DNA of 9,695 bases, taken from assembly GCF_937997465.1 (NCBI RefSeq), contig NZ_CALKTQ010000303.1:1-9695 (forward strand), written 5' to 3'. The stretch is from an uncultured Campylobacter sp. (GTDB lineage Bacteria; Campylobacterota; Campylobacteria; Campylobacterales; Campylobacteraceae). A model generated the notes under the pieces. It was not told the origin of the DNA. It saw only the letters and a program-made list of their open reading frames with translations, and made no database searches. A program made the position numbers and the translations under genes. This document shows positions 1-6,857 of the stretch, piece after piece; the stretch's first letter is position 1; each line of letters begins with the position of its first letter.

Positions 1-410
1 GTGCCTTTTGGGCCTGCTACCTTTTTGCCTTTTAGATCTTTTGGCGACTTTATGTTTTGGTCCTTAGAAAATATCACAAACGCCTCTGGCGCCCTTGAAT
101 AGGCGCTTATGATCTTTATGTCAGCCTTATTTGCAGCCGCTAGTATAACCGAAGTGCCGCCCACGCAGTTTAAAAACTGGAGCGAATTTGAAGCTAGCGC
201 TTGCGTCTGCTTCGCACCTGATGTTATGTCAGAGTACTCCACCGGCACACCAAAAGACTTTGCGTAAAAGCCTTTAAATTTATCGACGATAGATGGGACG
301 TTTAGCGGCGATTTGACGTAGGTCATGCCGATCTTGTCTAGGCTCTCGCTTGCGTTTGCGACGAGGCAAAGCAAAGAGGCTGCACATAAAACCTTGAAAA
401 ACTTTCTCAT
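1..410 (-). CDS. ABC transporter substrate-binding protein, NitT/TauT/SsuA-like (3' end missing)
   Basis: Periplasmic binding component expected to capture the ligand for the permease and ATPase encoded just upstream. The visible 136 residues begin with a signal peptide: MRKFF, a hydrophobic stretch with a Cys at residue 9, and a likely signal peptidase I site after VANA (residues 17-20). The mature part then shows the pattern of the nitrate/sulfonate/taurine/THI5 binding-protein family: ITSGAKQTQALASNSLQF, where a ligand-specifying loop is followed by counting of targets, an ILAAANKADIKII strand-helix, and KSPKDLKGKKVAGPKGT near residues 120-136. The start is set by AGGAG seven bases before ATG (AGGAGCAAATATG). 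The gene runs off the left edge; about 60% of a typical protein of roughly 320 residues is missing. Ligand cannot be told from sequence: sulfonate, taurine, nitrate, or a thiamine-pyrimidine precursor are all possible. The family call is firm, the substrate is not. Confidence 0.85.
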   Translation of the reverse strand, partial: MRKFFKVLCAASLLCLVANASESLDKIGMTYVKSPLNVPSIVDKFKGFYAKSFGVPVEYSDITSGAKQTQALASNSLQFLNCVGGTSVILAAANKADIKIISAYSRAPEAFVIFSKDQNIKSPKDLKGKKVAGPKG

Positions 411-439
411 ATTTGCTCCTTGTGATTTAAATTTTGTGG

Positions 440-445
440 ATTATA
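440..445 (-). promoter_or_regulatory. Probable -10 box for the substrate-binding protein gene
   Basis: A perfect TATAAT is read on the minus strand, in the 81-bp gap between the ATPase stop and the binding-protein start. Transcription would begin near 434, giving a leader of about 24 bases with AGGAG close to the start codon. The bases upstream are A/T tracts, as usual for Campylobacter sigma-70 promoters that lack a clear -35. Such an internal promoter would let the binding protein be made in excess over the membrane components. The gap is AT-rich, so chance is possible. Confidence 0.45.
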
Positions 446-491
446 TAAATTTTTTGCTTCATTTTGGTTTTAATTATCATCTATCTTTATC

Positions 492-1184
492 CTAAATTTC
501 ACTCAAAATTTTGCGTTTTATCGCTATTAGCTCGCCACTTAGCAAGTCTCTCGGTCTTGCTAAATTTGATAGATCGTAGCTTGATTTTATACCGCCTTTT
601 TCAAGCAAGATGATCTCATCAGCCAAAAATAGCGCCTCGTCGATGTTGTGCGTGACGAAAAGGATAGTTTTGCCGGCTTTTATTTTTAAAATTTCAGCCT
701 GCATGCTAGCTCTCGTAAAGGCATCAAGTGCCGCAAACGGCTCGTCCATGAGGATCAAATTTGCCTCATATGCAAGCACTCTCGCAAGCGAAACTCGCGA
801 GCTCATACCCCCAGAGAGCTGCGAAACAGCGGCAAATTTAAAGTCGCTAAGTCCTATCATGGAGATCAGTCTATCTATCTTTGCTGGCTCGATCTCATGC
901 TTTTTAAGCGCAAAAACGATATTTTCATAGACGTTTAAAAATGGCATGAGGCGTGCTTCTTGAAAGACAAAGCCGATCTTTGCAGGCTCTTTAAATTTTA
1001 TCTCGCCAAGGCTTACGCTTTCAAGACCGGCGATGAGGCGTAAAAGCGTAGTTTTGCCGCATCCGCTCCTGCCAAGTATGACGGTGATCTTATCTTTTTT
1101 TACACTCAAATTTAGCTCTTTTAAGACATTTATTCGCTTGCCGTGGATGAAAAAATGCTTGGATAAATTTGAAATTTCTATCAT
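492..1184 (-). CDS. ABC transporter ATP-binding protein, SsuB/TauB/NrtD-like
   Basis: Cytoplasmic ATPase that powers import through the permease encoded immediately upstream. All nucleotide-binding motifs are present in 230 residues: Walker A GRSGCGKTT at 38-46, Q-loop Q75 in GFVFQEARLMP, signature LSGGM at 123-127, Walker B LILMDEP at 143-149, D-loop ALD at 152-154 and switch histidine H179 in FVTHNIDEA. The LMPFLNVYEN segment after the Q-loop is characteristic of the sulfonate/taurine/nitrate subfamily. The length is slightly short of the usual 240-260 because the C-terminal tail is reduced. Its ATG overlaps the stop of the permease by 4 bp (ATGA), so the two are translationally coupled. 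The ATPase looks fully functional; the transported compound is not determined by this gene. Confidence 0.93.
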   Translation of the reverse strand: MIEISNLSKHFFIHGKRINVLKELNLSVKKDKITVILGRSGCGKTTLLRLIAGLESVSLGEIKFKEPAKIGFVFQEARLMPFLNVYENIVFALKKHEIEPAKIDRLISMIGLSDFKFAAVSQLSGGMSSRVSLARVLAYEANLILMDEPFAALDAFTRASMQAEILKIKAGKTILFVTHNIDEALFLADEIILLEKGGIKSSYDLSNLARPRDLLSGELIAIKRKILSEI

Positions 1185-1930
1185 TTTTCACCTCGCAAAA
1201 GGCTAAATTTCGCTATCAAGAGCAAAAATATCCTATCTATGAGCACGCCGCAAACGCCGATAGTAAAAATGCCTACAAATATCCTATCCGCGCGCGAAAG
1301 CTCCTCAGCATCAAGTATGAGGTAGCCTAGCCCGCTTGAAGCCGCTATCATCTCAGCTCCTATGATCGCGCGCATGGCGTAGCCAAACCCTATTCGCATG
1401 CCGACAAAGATATCTTTTAGCGCGCTTTTTATGATGATCTTGTAAAAAATCTCAAATTTGCTAAAGCCAAAAATTTTACCGACCTCGATGAGCTTCACGT
1501 CGCAGCTAGTTAGTCCCTTTGAGATACTAAGAAACATCGGGAAAAACGAGGCTAGGATGATGATAATGATCTTTGGTGTCTCGTTTATGCCAAACCAAAG
1601 CACCAAAATGGCAATCAAACTAAGCGGCGGGATGTTTCTAAAAAACTCCAGTATCCACTCGTAATAAACGCCGATCTTTGGCAAAAGCGCTGCAATACCG
1701 CCAAGCACAAGTGCTAGGGCAAAGGAGAGCGCGTAGCCTGCAAATATACGCTTAAAGCTGATGACCGTGTGCGTGACGAGCTCGCCGCTTTGTATCATGG
1801 CTAACATCGTCTTAAATGTCGTCGCTGGACTTGGCAAGATATATGGTGTGAAAATTTCTAGCTCGCAGACGACCTGCCAGATGGCAAAGATCACCAAAAC
1901 TAAAATGCTCTTTTTAAAGATTTCCTTCAC
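1181..1930 (-). CDS. ABC transporter permease, SsuC/TauC-like
   Basis: Inner-membrane channel subunit, expected to work as a homodimer with the neighbouring ATPase. The 249 residues show about six hydrophobic segments: roughly 7-22, 63-83, 102-115, 120-136, 172-197 and 217-240. Between the fourth and fifth lies the cytoplasmic EAA loop that docks onto the ATPase (EVGKIFGFSKFEIFYK, 149-164, with the invariant Gly155 position). The sequences IGAEMIAASSGLGYLI (190-205) and VGIFTIGVCGVLIDRIF (219-235) match the conserved core of the SsuC/TauC/NrtB permeases. The start overlaps the stop of the upstream Fe-S protein gene by 4 bp, and its own stop overlaps the ATPase start by 4 bp, so all three should be translated together. 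Length is normal for the family. Confidence 0.93.
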   Translation of the reverse strand: MKEIFKKSILVLVIFAIWQVVCELEIFTPYILPSPATTFKTMLAMIQSGELVTHTVISFKRIFAGYALSFALALVLGGIAALLPKIGVYYEWILEFFRNIPPLSLIAILVLWFGINETPKIIIIILASFFPMFLSISKGLTSCDVKLIEVGKIFGFSKFEIFYKIIIKSALKDIFVGMRIGFGYAMRAIIGAEMIAASSGLGYLILDAEELSRADRIFVGIFTIGVCGVLIDRIFLLLIAKFSLLRGEK

Positions 1931-2538
1931 AGCCCATCTCCGTTGTGACAGCCGTTTTCGCAGTATAAAAGCTCGATAATGCGGTAGTTTTTAAGCTCGC
2001 TAAATTTATATGAAAGGGCGTTTTGTATCTTTTCTGCGCTGCCAAGGCTTAGGGTCTTTACCCCTAAATTTGAAAAAAATCCCGGCGGTACCGGGCTTGC
2101 TTCGAGCTTTTTTGTCTCTAAATTTATCCCATTTTGCTCTTTGAAGCTTTTCCAGGTTAAAAATGTGGTTCGAGCTAAATTTAGCCCCCTGCCAAGCTCG
2201 GCCAAGTCCTCACAGGGCGTCGTCACGTAGAGCCACTCGTCCTCTTTTAGCTTTGAGCTAAGCTCCATGGCGGTTTCTATCAAAATAGGGTTTAAATTTG
2301 AGATGAGGCTGGCGTGCTCTTTGAAATTTGCCCTGATGAAATTTGCAGCCCTAGGACAGCGACTATCAAAGATGAGTTTCTTTTGCGCGAGGCTATTTTT
2401 GTATGCGTTTTTGACGCTATTAACGTGGTCTTTTTCGCACTCCATTACGCTAAAGCCCTTATCTTGCAAGCTCTTTGTAAGTGTAGCAAGGTCATAGATA
2501 CTTTTTACAACAGGATTTAGCCAAACCAGTTTTTTCAT
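1927..2538 (-). CDS. [FeFe]-hydrogenase H-domain-like Fe-S protein, probably non-catalytic, in ABC operon
   Basis: A 203-residue soluble protein at the head of the transporter operon. I see three short stretches in the order and style of the three H-cluster motifs of [FeFe]-hydrogenases and Narf-like proteins. L1-like is FDSRCPRAANFI (57-68), compare TSCCPxW. L2-like is TTPCEDLAE (106-114), compare MPCxxKxxE. L3-like is IELLYCENGCHNGDG (188-202), compare ExMxCxxGCxxGxG at the very C-terminus. Thus the four cysteines corresponding to the ligands of the [4Fe-4S] subcluster are kept (C61, C109, C193, C197). The proton-relay cysteine is Arg60 and the lysine that contacts the diiron site is Leu112, so hydrogen activation is unlikely. 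The N-terminal ferredoxin domains of true hydrogenases are absent. I chose the ATG at 2538, preceded by GGGAG five bases upstream; a TTG 15 bases further up lies ahead of that site. The link to transport is inferred from the operon only; an electron carrier, Fe-S sensor or substrate-processing role is possible. Confidence 0.72.
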   Translation of the reverse strand: MKKLVWLNPVVKSIYDLATLTKSLQDKGFSVMECEKDHVNSVKNAYKNSLAQKKLIFDSRCPRAANFIRANFKEHASLISNLNPILIETAMELSSKLKEDEWLYVTTPCEDLAELGRGLNLARTTFLTWKSFKEQNGINLETKKLEASPVPPGFFSNLGVKTLSLGSAEKIQNALSYKFSELKNYRIIELLYCENGCHNGDGL

Positions 2539-2587
2539 GAGAGCTCCCGTCAAATTTAAAAGCTATAATTTAATAATTGAAATCAGA

Positions 2588-2596
2588 ATTGTATCA
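2588..2596 (-). promoter_or_regulatory. Probable extended -10 promoter of the Fe-S protein/ABC operon
   Basis: On the minus strand the sequence reads TGATACAAT, an extended -10 (TGn plus TACAAT). Transcription would start near 2582, about 43 bases before the ATG of the first operon gene. It lies just after a hairpin (2644-2661) that could end transcription arriving from dnaE, a sensible arrangement for a separately controlled operon. No operator can be recognised. Confidence 0.45.
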
Positions 2597-2633
2597 TTTG
2601 AAAGTAAAAAATGGCTTTGGAAGCTAAATTTGT

Positions 2634-2670
2634 AAGAAAACGGCTGGACTTTTACGTCCAGATTTTTCTT
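2634..2670. terminator. Probable bidirectional rho-independent terminator
   Basis: A perfect 6-bp stem, CTGGAC (2644-2649) and GTCCAG (2656-2661), has a 6-base loop. On the plus side it is followed by ATTTTTCTTTT, and on the minus side by CCGTTTTCTT, so the flanking A-rich and T-rich runs can extend pairing and act as a T tail in both directions. It sits between the end of dnaE and the promoter of the ABC operon, both minus-strand. The stem is short, so strength is uncertain. Confidence 0.5.
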
Positions 2671-2702
2671 TTCTGCGGTTTTATCTATGGGTTTTAGTAT
2701 AT

Positions 2703-2762
2703 TTACGCCGCTTTTTCAAGCTTCATTAGCTCTTTTAGGCCGCTTTTTGCATATTTTCTCTT
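2703..2762 (-). other. Coding-like remnant in the dnaE/ABC intergenic region
   Basis: The 311-base gap between the Fe-S gene and dnaE has no complete gene. One minus-strand frame, closed by stops on both sides, reads KRKYAKSGLKELMKLEKAA and then TAA. It looks like the C-terminal helix of a protein in typical Campylobacter codons but has no useful start and no ribosome site. A second short frame just upstream ends in ENMQKAA, and the DNA word GCCGCTTTTT occurs at 2707-2716 and 2739-2748. This may be the relic of a deleted gene or chance. I do not recognise the parent. Confidence 0.2.
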
Positions 2763-2827
2763 TTAAATTTAAGCCCGAAGTTTGCTGATAGATCAGTCAA
2801 ATTTGAATTTAAAAAAGCGCTCGCGAG

Positions 2828-2862
2828 ACAAGCCGTCAAATTTAAAAATCTAAACGGCTTGT
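2828..2862 (-). repeat. 9-bp inverted repeat spanning the dnaE stop codon
   Basis: ACAAGCCGT (2828-2836) and ACGGCTTGT (2854-2862) are perfect inverted copies with a 17-base AT-rich loop containing the dnaE stop (TAG). In the mRNA the last codons of dnaE would form one arm. An A6 run at 2811-2816 gives a T6 tract 11 bases after the stem on the minus strand. That is too far for a textbook terminator, but it could mark a weak terminator or a 3'-end protecting hairpin. Confidence 0.4.
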
Positions 2863-5800
2863 TTTAGCCCTAGCGCCCTCCCCTCAAACCCATCCCCCAC
2901 GATAAACTCCGTCGTATAAACCAGTGCGCGGCCTTCTTGCGCGTCTTTGATACGGATGATCAGGCGTTTGTTGTTTTTATCGGCTGCGGCGCGGTGTTCG
3001 CCGATGGCGGCGCGGTAAATTTGCGTGATGAGATCCTTGCCCGTTTCGTCCAAATTTAGTTCTAACACGAGATCCTCGAGCTCTCTTTTGCTCCTGCTTT
3101 CGCTAGCGGCCGAGCCGTTTTGATAGGTTGCGCCGCCCTCTTTACGCTGCCTAAAACTTCTGCTTTGGAAATTCATATCGCGCGCGTCCTCGAGGCTTAC
3201 GACGTCGATTAGATTTATGCGAGCGCCCTGATCGTCGCGGCTGTAGCGCACCTTAAATGCTAGCGGAGTGTCCTTTTGTTCGTCGCTTAGACTCTCGATA
3301 AGGCCCTTCTCGGAGTCAAACGCCGCGACCTTAAACGTGCTAAAAAGATCCATGATGCTTAGCATCATAAACTCTTTGCCGCTCTTTTTGCTCGTGATGC
3401 TGGCGACCTCCCTGATCTTGCCGACGACTAGGATCTCGCTGGTTTTGTCTATCTTGCCAAAATCCTTGCTAGGCGTGTATTTTATCTGCTCGATTTGCTC
3501 TTTGTATTTTTCAAGCGGATGCGAAAAATCCATACTCATAGCTTCATCAAGAGTCAAAATTTTATCCAAATTTATGCGCATGAACTGCCCGTCTTTGGAG
3601 TAGCGAACCTTAAACGCATGCGGTAGATCGCGCTCGTCCGCGCTCATCGACTCGACCGCGCCAAGGCCTCTGTCAAAGACCGCGATCTCGACCGTACCGT
3701 GAAAATCGAGCATCTCGATCGTGCCCATTTTTTTGCCGTTTTTCTTGCTGATCCTGGTCGTTAGATCCTCGATCTTGCCCACGAGCAGCATCTCGCCGTT
3801 TTCCGGTAGCTCGTCAAATTTATCGCTTAGAGTGTATTTTATCTTTGAAATTTGCTCGCGGTACTCGTCTAGCGGGTGGCCCGAGAGGTAGATGCCCACG
3901 CTTTCTAGCTCAAATTTGAGCTTGGTTTTTAGCTCTAGCTCGGAGTCGTCGCGCACGAGACTAGTTTTAACCGTCGCCATACTCTCGTCGTCGCCAAACA
4001 GACTCTCGGCCGCGTTTTTCTTGATAGTCGCGGCGTTTTTGCACGCCTCTACGATGTTATCTAGGTTGTTTAGCATCATCTTGCGCGTGAGGCCAAAGCT
4101 GTCAAACGAGCCCGATTTTATCAGGCTTTCAAAGACTTTTTTATTTACCTTAAAGTTATCCACGCGCGAGACAAAGTCGTCGATGTCTTTAAACTCGCCT
4201 TTGGCCTGCTCCTCTAGGATATTTTCTATCGCCGCGCCTCCGACGCCCTTTATCGCGCCTAGGCCGTAGATGATGGCGTCCTTGCCTCCTTCGCTAACGA
4301 CTGAGAATTCTTTGGCGGATTTATTGACCGATGGCGGTAGGATAGCGATATCTAGGCGCTTACACTCGTCGATGTAGCGCGAAATTTTATCGGCATTGGT
4401 CTCCTCGCTAGTGATGAGAGCCGCCATAAATTCGGCCGGATAGTAGGTCTTTAGATACGCCGTTTGAAAGGTCACGTAGGTGTAGGCTGCGGCGTGGGAT
4501 TTGTTAAATCCGTACGAAGCGAAGTGCAAAATAAGCTCAAACAGCTCGTCGGCCTTTTTGCCGTCTAGCCCCTGAGCCTGCGCTCCTTCGATAAATTTGC
4601 CCTTTAGCCTATCCATCTCCTCTTTTATCTTTTTACCCATCGCGCGGCGCACGAGATCGGCACCTCCTAGCGAGAAGCCGCCGATAGTCTGCACGATCTG
4701 CATAACTTGCTCTTGATAGACGATGACGCCGTATGTAGGCTCTAGTATCGGCTGAAGCTCGGGGAATATATACGTGATAGGCTCTAAACCGTGTTTGCGT
4801 TTGATGAAATCTGGTATAAGATCCATCGGGCCCGGGCGATAAAGCGAGATCATCGCGATGATATCCTCGAAGCAGTCCGGACGCATATCGGCTCCGACTT
4901 TTTGCATGCCTTCACTTTCTATCTGAAATAGTCCCAGCGTCTGACCGCTACTGATCGTTTCGTAGGTTTTGGGGTCGTTTTTATTGACCTGCTCCCAGAT
5001 TATCTCTTTGCCAAATCTCTTTTTTACGAGTTTAACGGCGTTATCGATCACGGTTAGCGTCTTTAGCCCCAGGAAGTCAAATTTGATGAGGTCGACGTCC
5101 TCTAGGTACTTTAGGCTATACTGCGTGACGAAGTGATCCTCCTCGGCGTTTGGCTGGCGGAAAAGCGGGGTTTTGTTCCACAGCTCCTCGTTTGAGATGA
5201 CCACGCCAGCCGCGTGCATACCTGCGTTTCGGTTTAGACCCTCCAGATCAAGGGCAAATTTCCAGATTCTGTTTGCATTTGAGTTGCTTGCTATCAGCTC
5301 GCCGATCTTTGGCTCTTTTTCAAAGGCTTGTTCTAGCGTGATGCCTAGCTCGTCCGGGATGAGCTTAGCCATCGCGTCGGCCTCGGCGTAGGGCATATCG
5401 CATACGCGCGCGACGTCACGGATGACGCCTTTTGCCAGCAACTTACCAAATGTAATAACTTGCGCGACGTTAAATTTACCGTACTTTTCGATGACGTAGT
5501 CGATGATCTCGCCGCGACGGTTTTGACAAAAGTCCACGTCGATATCGGGCATGCTCACGCGCTCGGGGTTTAAAAAACGCTCGAAAAGCAGGTTATAGGG
5601 CAGCGGATCAAGGTCGGTGATCTTTAGACTATACGCAACCAGGCTGCCCGCCGCAGAGCCGCGTCCCGGGCCTACCGGTACGCCGCGCTTTTTGGCTTCG
5701 TTGATAAAGTCCCAAACGATCATCATATAGCCCGGGAAGTTCATCTTGTTTATGATATCTATCTCGCGTTGCAGACGGGTTTTATACTCCTCGTGGCGCT

Positions 5801-6827
5801 CAGCTGGGATAAATTTCAATCTCTCCTCCAGCCCCTGCCTGCACTCGTGTTCAAACAGCACGCTGTCGTTTGGTATGCTGTAGCGTTTATCAGGCTCTGG
5901 CAAGCTCAAATTTCGCTCGGCGGCGTATTCGAGCGTAAATTTAAAATTTGGCGGCGTAGCGTCGCCTAGCTTGATAGAGAGGTCGCATTTATCAACGATT
6001 TCCTGCGTGTTTGTAACGGCTTCTGGGATATCGGCGAAAAGCTCGCTCATCTGCGCAGGCGTCTTGACGTAAAACTCATGCACGCTGTGGCGCAGGCGGT
6101 TTGGATCGTCTAGCAGTTTGTTCATCGCGATACACATGAAAACCTCGTGCGCATCGGCGCGTTGCTTAAACGTATAGTGCGTGTCGTTGGTCGCGATGAC
6201 CTTGATGTTTAGCTCTTTTGCTAGGCGCAAGATCTCATCGTCGATCCTGCGCTGATCGCCGATACCGTGACGCATGATCTCGAGGTAAAAATCATCGCCG
6301 AAGACCTCTTTGTACCACAGCGCGGCTTCCTTTGCCGCCTCGTATCCGCCCGCGCCGAAACGTAAATTTCGCTCGCTTTGGTTGAGGTTCCAGTTCACCT
6401 CGCCTTGTAGGCACGCCGAGGAGCAGATGATGCCCTCGCTGTGCTCTTTTAATATCTTTTTGTTGATACGCGGATAATAATAAAACCCCTCGATATAGCT
6501 CATGGAGCTCAGATACATCAGGTTTTTGTAGCCGATTTCGTTTTTGGCGATAAGACAGAGGTGAAAGCGCTGCTTGGTGCTTTTATCCCCTAGCTCCTCG
6601 CCGTTATGGATGTAGGCTTCGATGCCGATGAGCGGCTTTATGCCTTCATTTTTCATCGTTTTATAAAAGTCTATCGCGCCGAACATATTGCCGTGATCGG
6701 TGATGGCCGCGGCTTTGACGCCTTGGCTTTTTAGCGTTTTTGCTAGCTCCTTGATGCGATTCGCGCCGTCAAGCAGCGAATACTCCGTGTGCAGGTGCAG
6801 GTGCGTAAAATCTGTAAAATCGCTCAT
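2850..6827 (-). CDS. dnaE: DNA polymerase III alpha subunit (DnaE) with a duplicated OB-fold region
   Basis: Catalytic subunit of the replicative polymerase, 1325 residues. An N-terminal PHP domain opens with HLHLHTEYS (9-17); further possible metal ligands are DH (44-45), E70, H89, H187 and D215/H217. The polymerase core has GPGRGSAAGSL (387-397), PDIDVDF (427-433) with catalytic Asp430 and Asp432, KFDFLGL (582-588) with the third, Asp584, then RPGPMDLI, VIVYQEQVMQI and GFNKSHAAAYT (773-783). AESLFGDD (939-946) fits a beta-clamp-binding site near the usual place. Next comes a region present twice: residues 984-1102 and 1103-1221, each starting HPL(D/E)(E/K)Y and containing VGKI and AFKVRYS. 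A linker and a C-terminal domain (about 1245-1325) follow. E. coli DnaE has 1160 residues, and from memory Campylobacter/Helicobacter versions have about 1200, so the extra repeat accounts for the excess length. The start has AAGGA seven bases before ATG. The gene stands alone, 363 bp downstream of gluQ. Confidence 0.98.
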   Translation of the reverse strand: MSDFTDFTHLHLHTEYSLLDGANRIKELAKTLKSQGVKAAAITDHGNMFGAIDFYKTMKNEGIKPLIGIEAYIHNGEELGDKSTKQRFHLCLIAKNEIGYKNLMYLSSMSYIEGFYYYPRINKKILKEHSEGIICSSACLQGEVNWNLNQSERNLRFGAGGYEAAKEAALWYKEVFGDDFYLEIMRHGIGDQRRIDDEILRLAKELNIKVIATNDTHYTFKQRADAHEVFMCIAMNKLLDDPNRLRHSVHEFYVKTPAQMSELFADIPEAVTNTQEIVDKCDLSIKLGDATPPNFKFTLEYAAERNLSLPEPDKRYSIPNDSVLFEHECRQGLEERLKFIPAERHEEYKTRLQREIDIINKMNFPGYMMIVWDFINEAKKRGVPVGPGRGSAAGSLVAYSLKITDLDPLPYNLLFERFLNPERVSMPDIDVDFCQNRRGEIIDYVIEKYGKFNVAQVITFGKLLAKGVIRDVARVCDMPYAEADAMAKLIPDELGITLEQAFEKEPKIGELIASNSNANRIWKFALDLEGLNRNAGMHAAGVVISNEELWNKTPLFRQPNAEEDHFVTQYSLKYLEDVDLIKFDFLGLKTLTVIDNAVKLVKKRFGKEIIWEQVNKNDPKTYETISSGQTLGLFQIESEGMQKVGADMRPDCFEDIIAMISLYRPGPMDLIPDFIKRKHGLEPITYIFPELQPILEPTYGVIVYQEQVMQIVQTIGGFSLGGADLVRRAMGKKIKEEMDRLKGKFIEGAQAQGLDGKKADELFELILHFASYGFNKSHAAAYTYVTFQTAYLKTYYPAEFMAALITSEETNADKISRYIDECKRLDIAILPPSVNKSAKEFSVVSEGGKDAIIYGLGAIKGVGGAAIENILEEQAKGEFKDIDDFVSRVDNFKVNKKVFESLIKSGSFDSFGLTRKMMLNNLDNIVEACKNAATIKKNAAESLFGDDESMATVKTSLVRDDSELELKTKLKFELESVGIYLSGHPLDEYREQISKIKYTLSDKFDELPENGEMLLVGKIEDLTTRISKKNGKKMGTIEMLDFHGTVEIAVFDRGLGAVESMSADERDLPHAFKVRYSKDGQFMRINLDKILTLDEAMSMDFSHPLEKYKEQIEQIKYTPSKDFGKIDKTSEILVVGKIREVASITSKKSGKEFMMLSIMDLFSTFKVAAFDSEKGLIESLSDEQKDTPLAFKVRYSRDDQGARINLIDVVSLEDARDMNFQSRSFRQRKEGGATYQNGSAASESRSKRELEDLVLELNLDETGKDLITQIYRAAIGEHRAAADKNNKRLIIRIKDAQEGRALVYTTEFIVGDGFEGRALGLKQAV
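3165..3521 (-). repeat. DnaE tandem repeat unit 2 (OB-fold copy)
   Basis: Encodes residues 1103-1221. It starts HPLEKYKEQIEQIKYT and contains EILVVGKIREV, SKKSGKEF, TFKVAAFD, LAFKVRYSRDDQGARINL and LEDARDMNF. These align position by position with unit 1. At DNA level a stretch such as GTGTATTTTATCT (from 3476) is shared exactly with unit 1. It is somewhat more diverged internally than a recent duplication would be. Confidence 0.8.
3522..3878 (-). repeat. DnaE tandem repeat unit 1 (OB-fold copy)
   Basis: Encodes residues 984-1102, directly abutting unit 2 with a period of 119 codons. It starts HPLDEYREQISKIKYT and contains EMLLVGKIEDL, SKKNGKKM, TVEIAVFD, HAFKVRYSKDGQFMRINL and LDEAMSMDF. The segment around VGKI, SKK.GK and AVFD corresponds to the nucleic-acid-binding OB fold found near the C-terminus of bacterial DnaE. 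The exact word GTGTATTTTATCT recurs at 3832-3844. Confidence 0.8.
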
Positions 6828-6851
6828 TTTTCGTCCTTTTTAATGCTTTTG

Positions 6852-6857
6852 ATTTTA
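6852..6857 (-). promoter_or_regulatory. Possible -10 box of dnaE
   Basis: On the minus strand CTGTAAAAT gives a TAAAAT hexamer directly preceded by TG, 24 bases before the dnaE start codon. Transcription would begin only about 17-19 bases before the ATG, leaving room for the AAGGA site. It is AT-rich sequence, so the call is tentative. Confidence 0.3.

Noticed and set aside
1927..2538. Functional [FeFe]-hydrogenase
   Set aside because: The proton-relay Cys and the conserved Lys are replaced, the protein is only 203 residues, and no ferredoxin domains or maturation genes are nearby.
2539..2553. TTG start 15 bases upstream for the Fe-S protein
   Set aside because: The GGGAG ribosome site lies between this TTG and the ATG at 2538, so the ATG is the better start.
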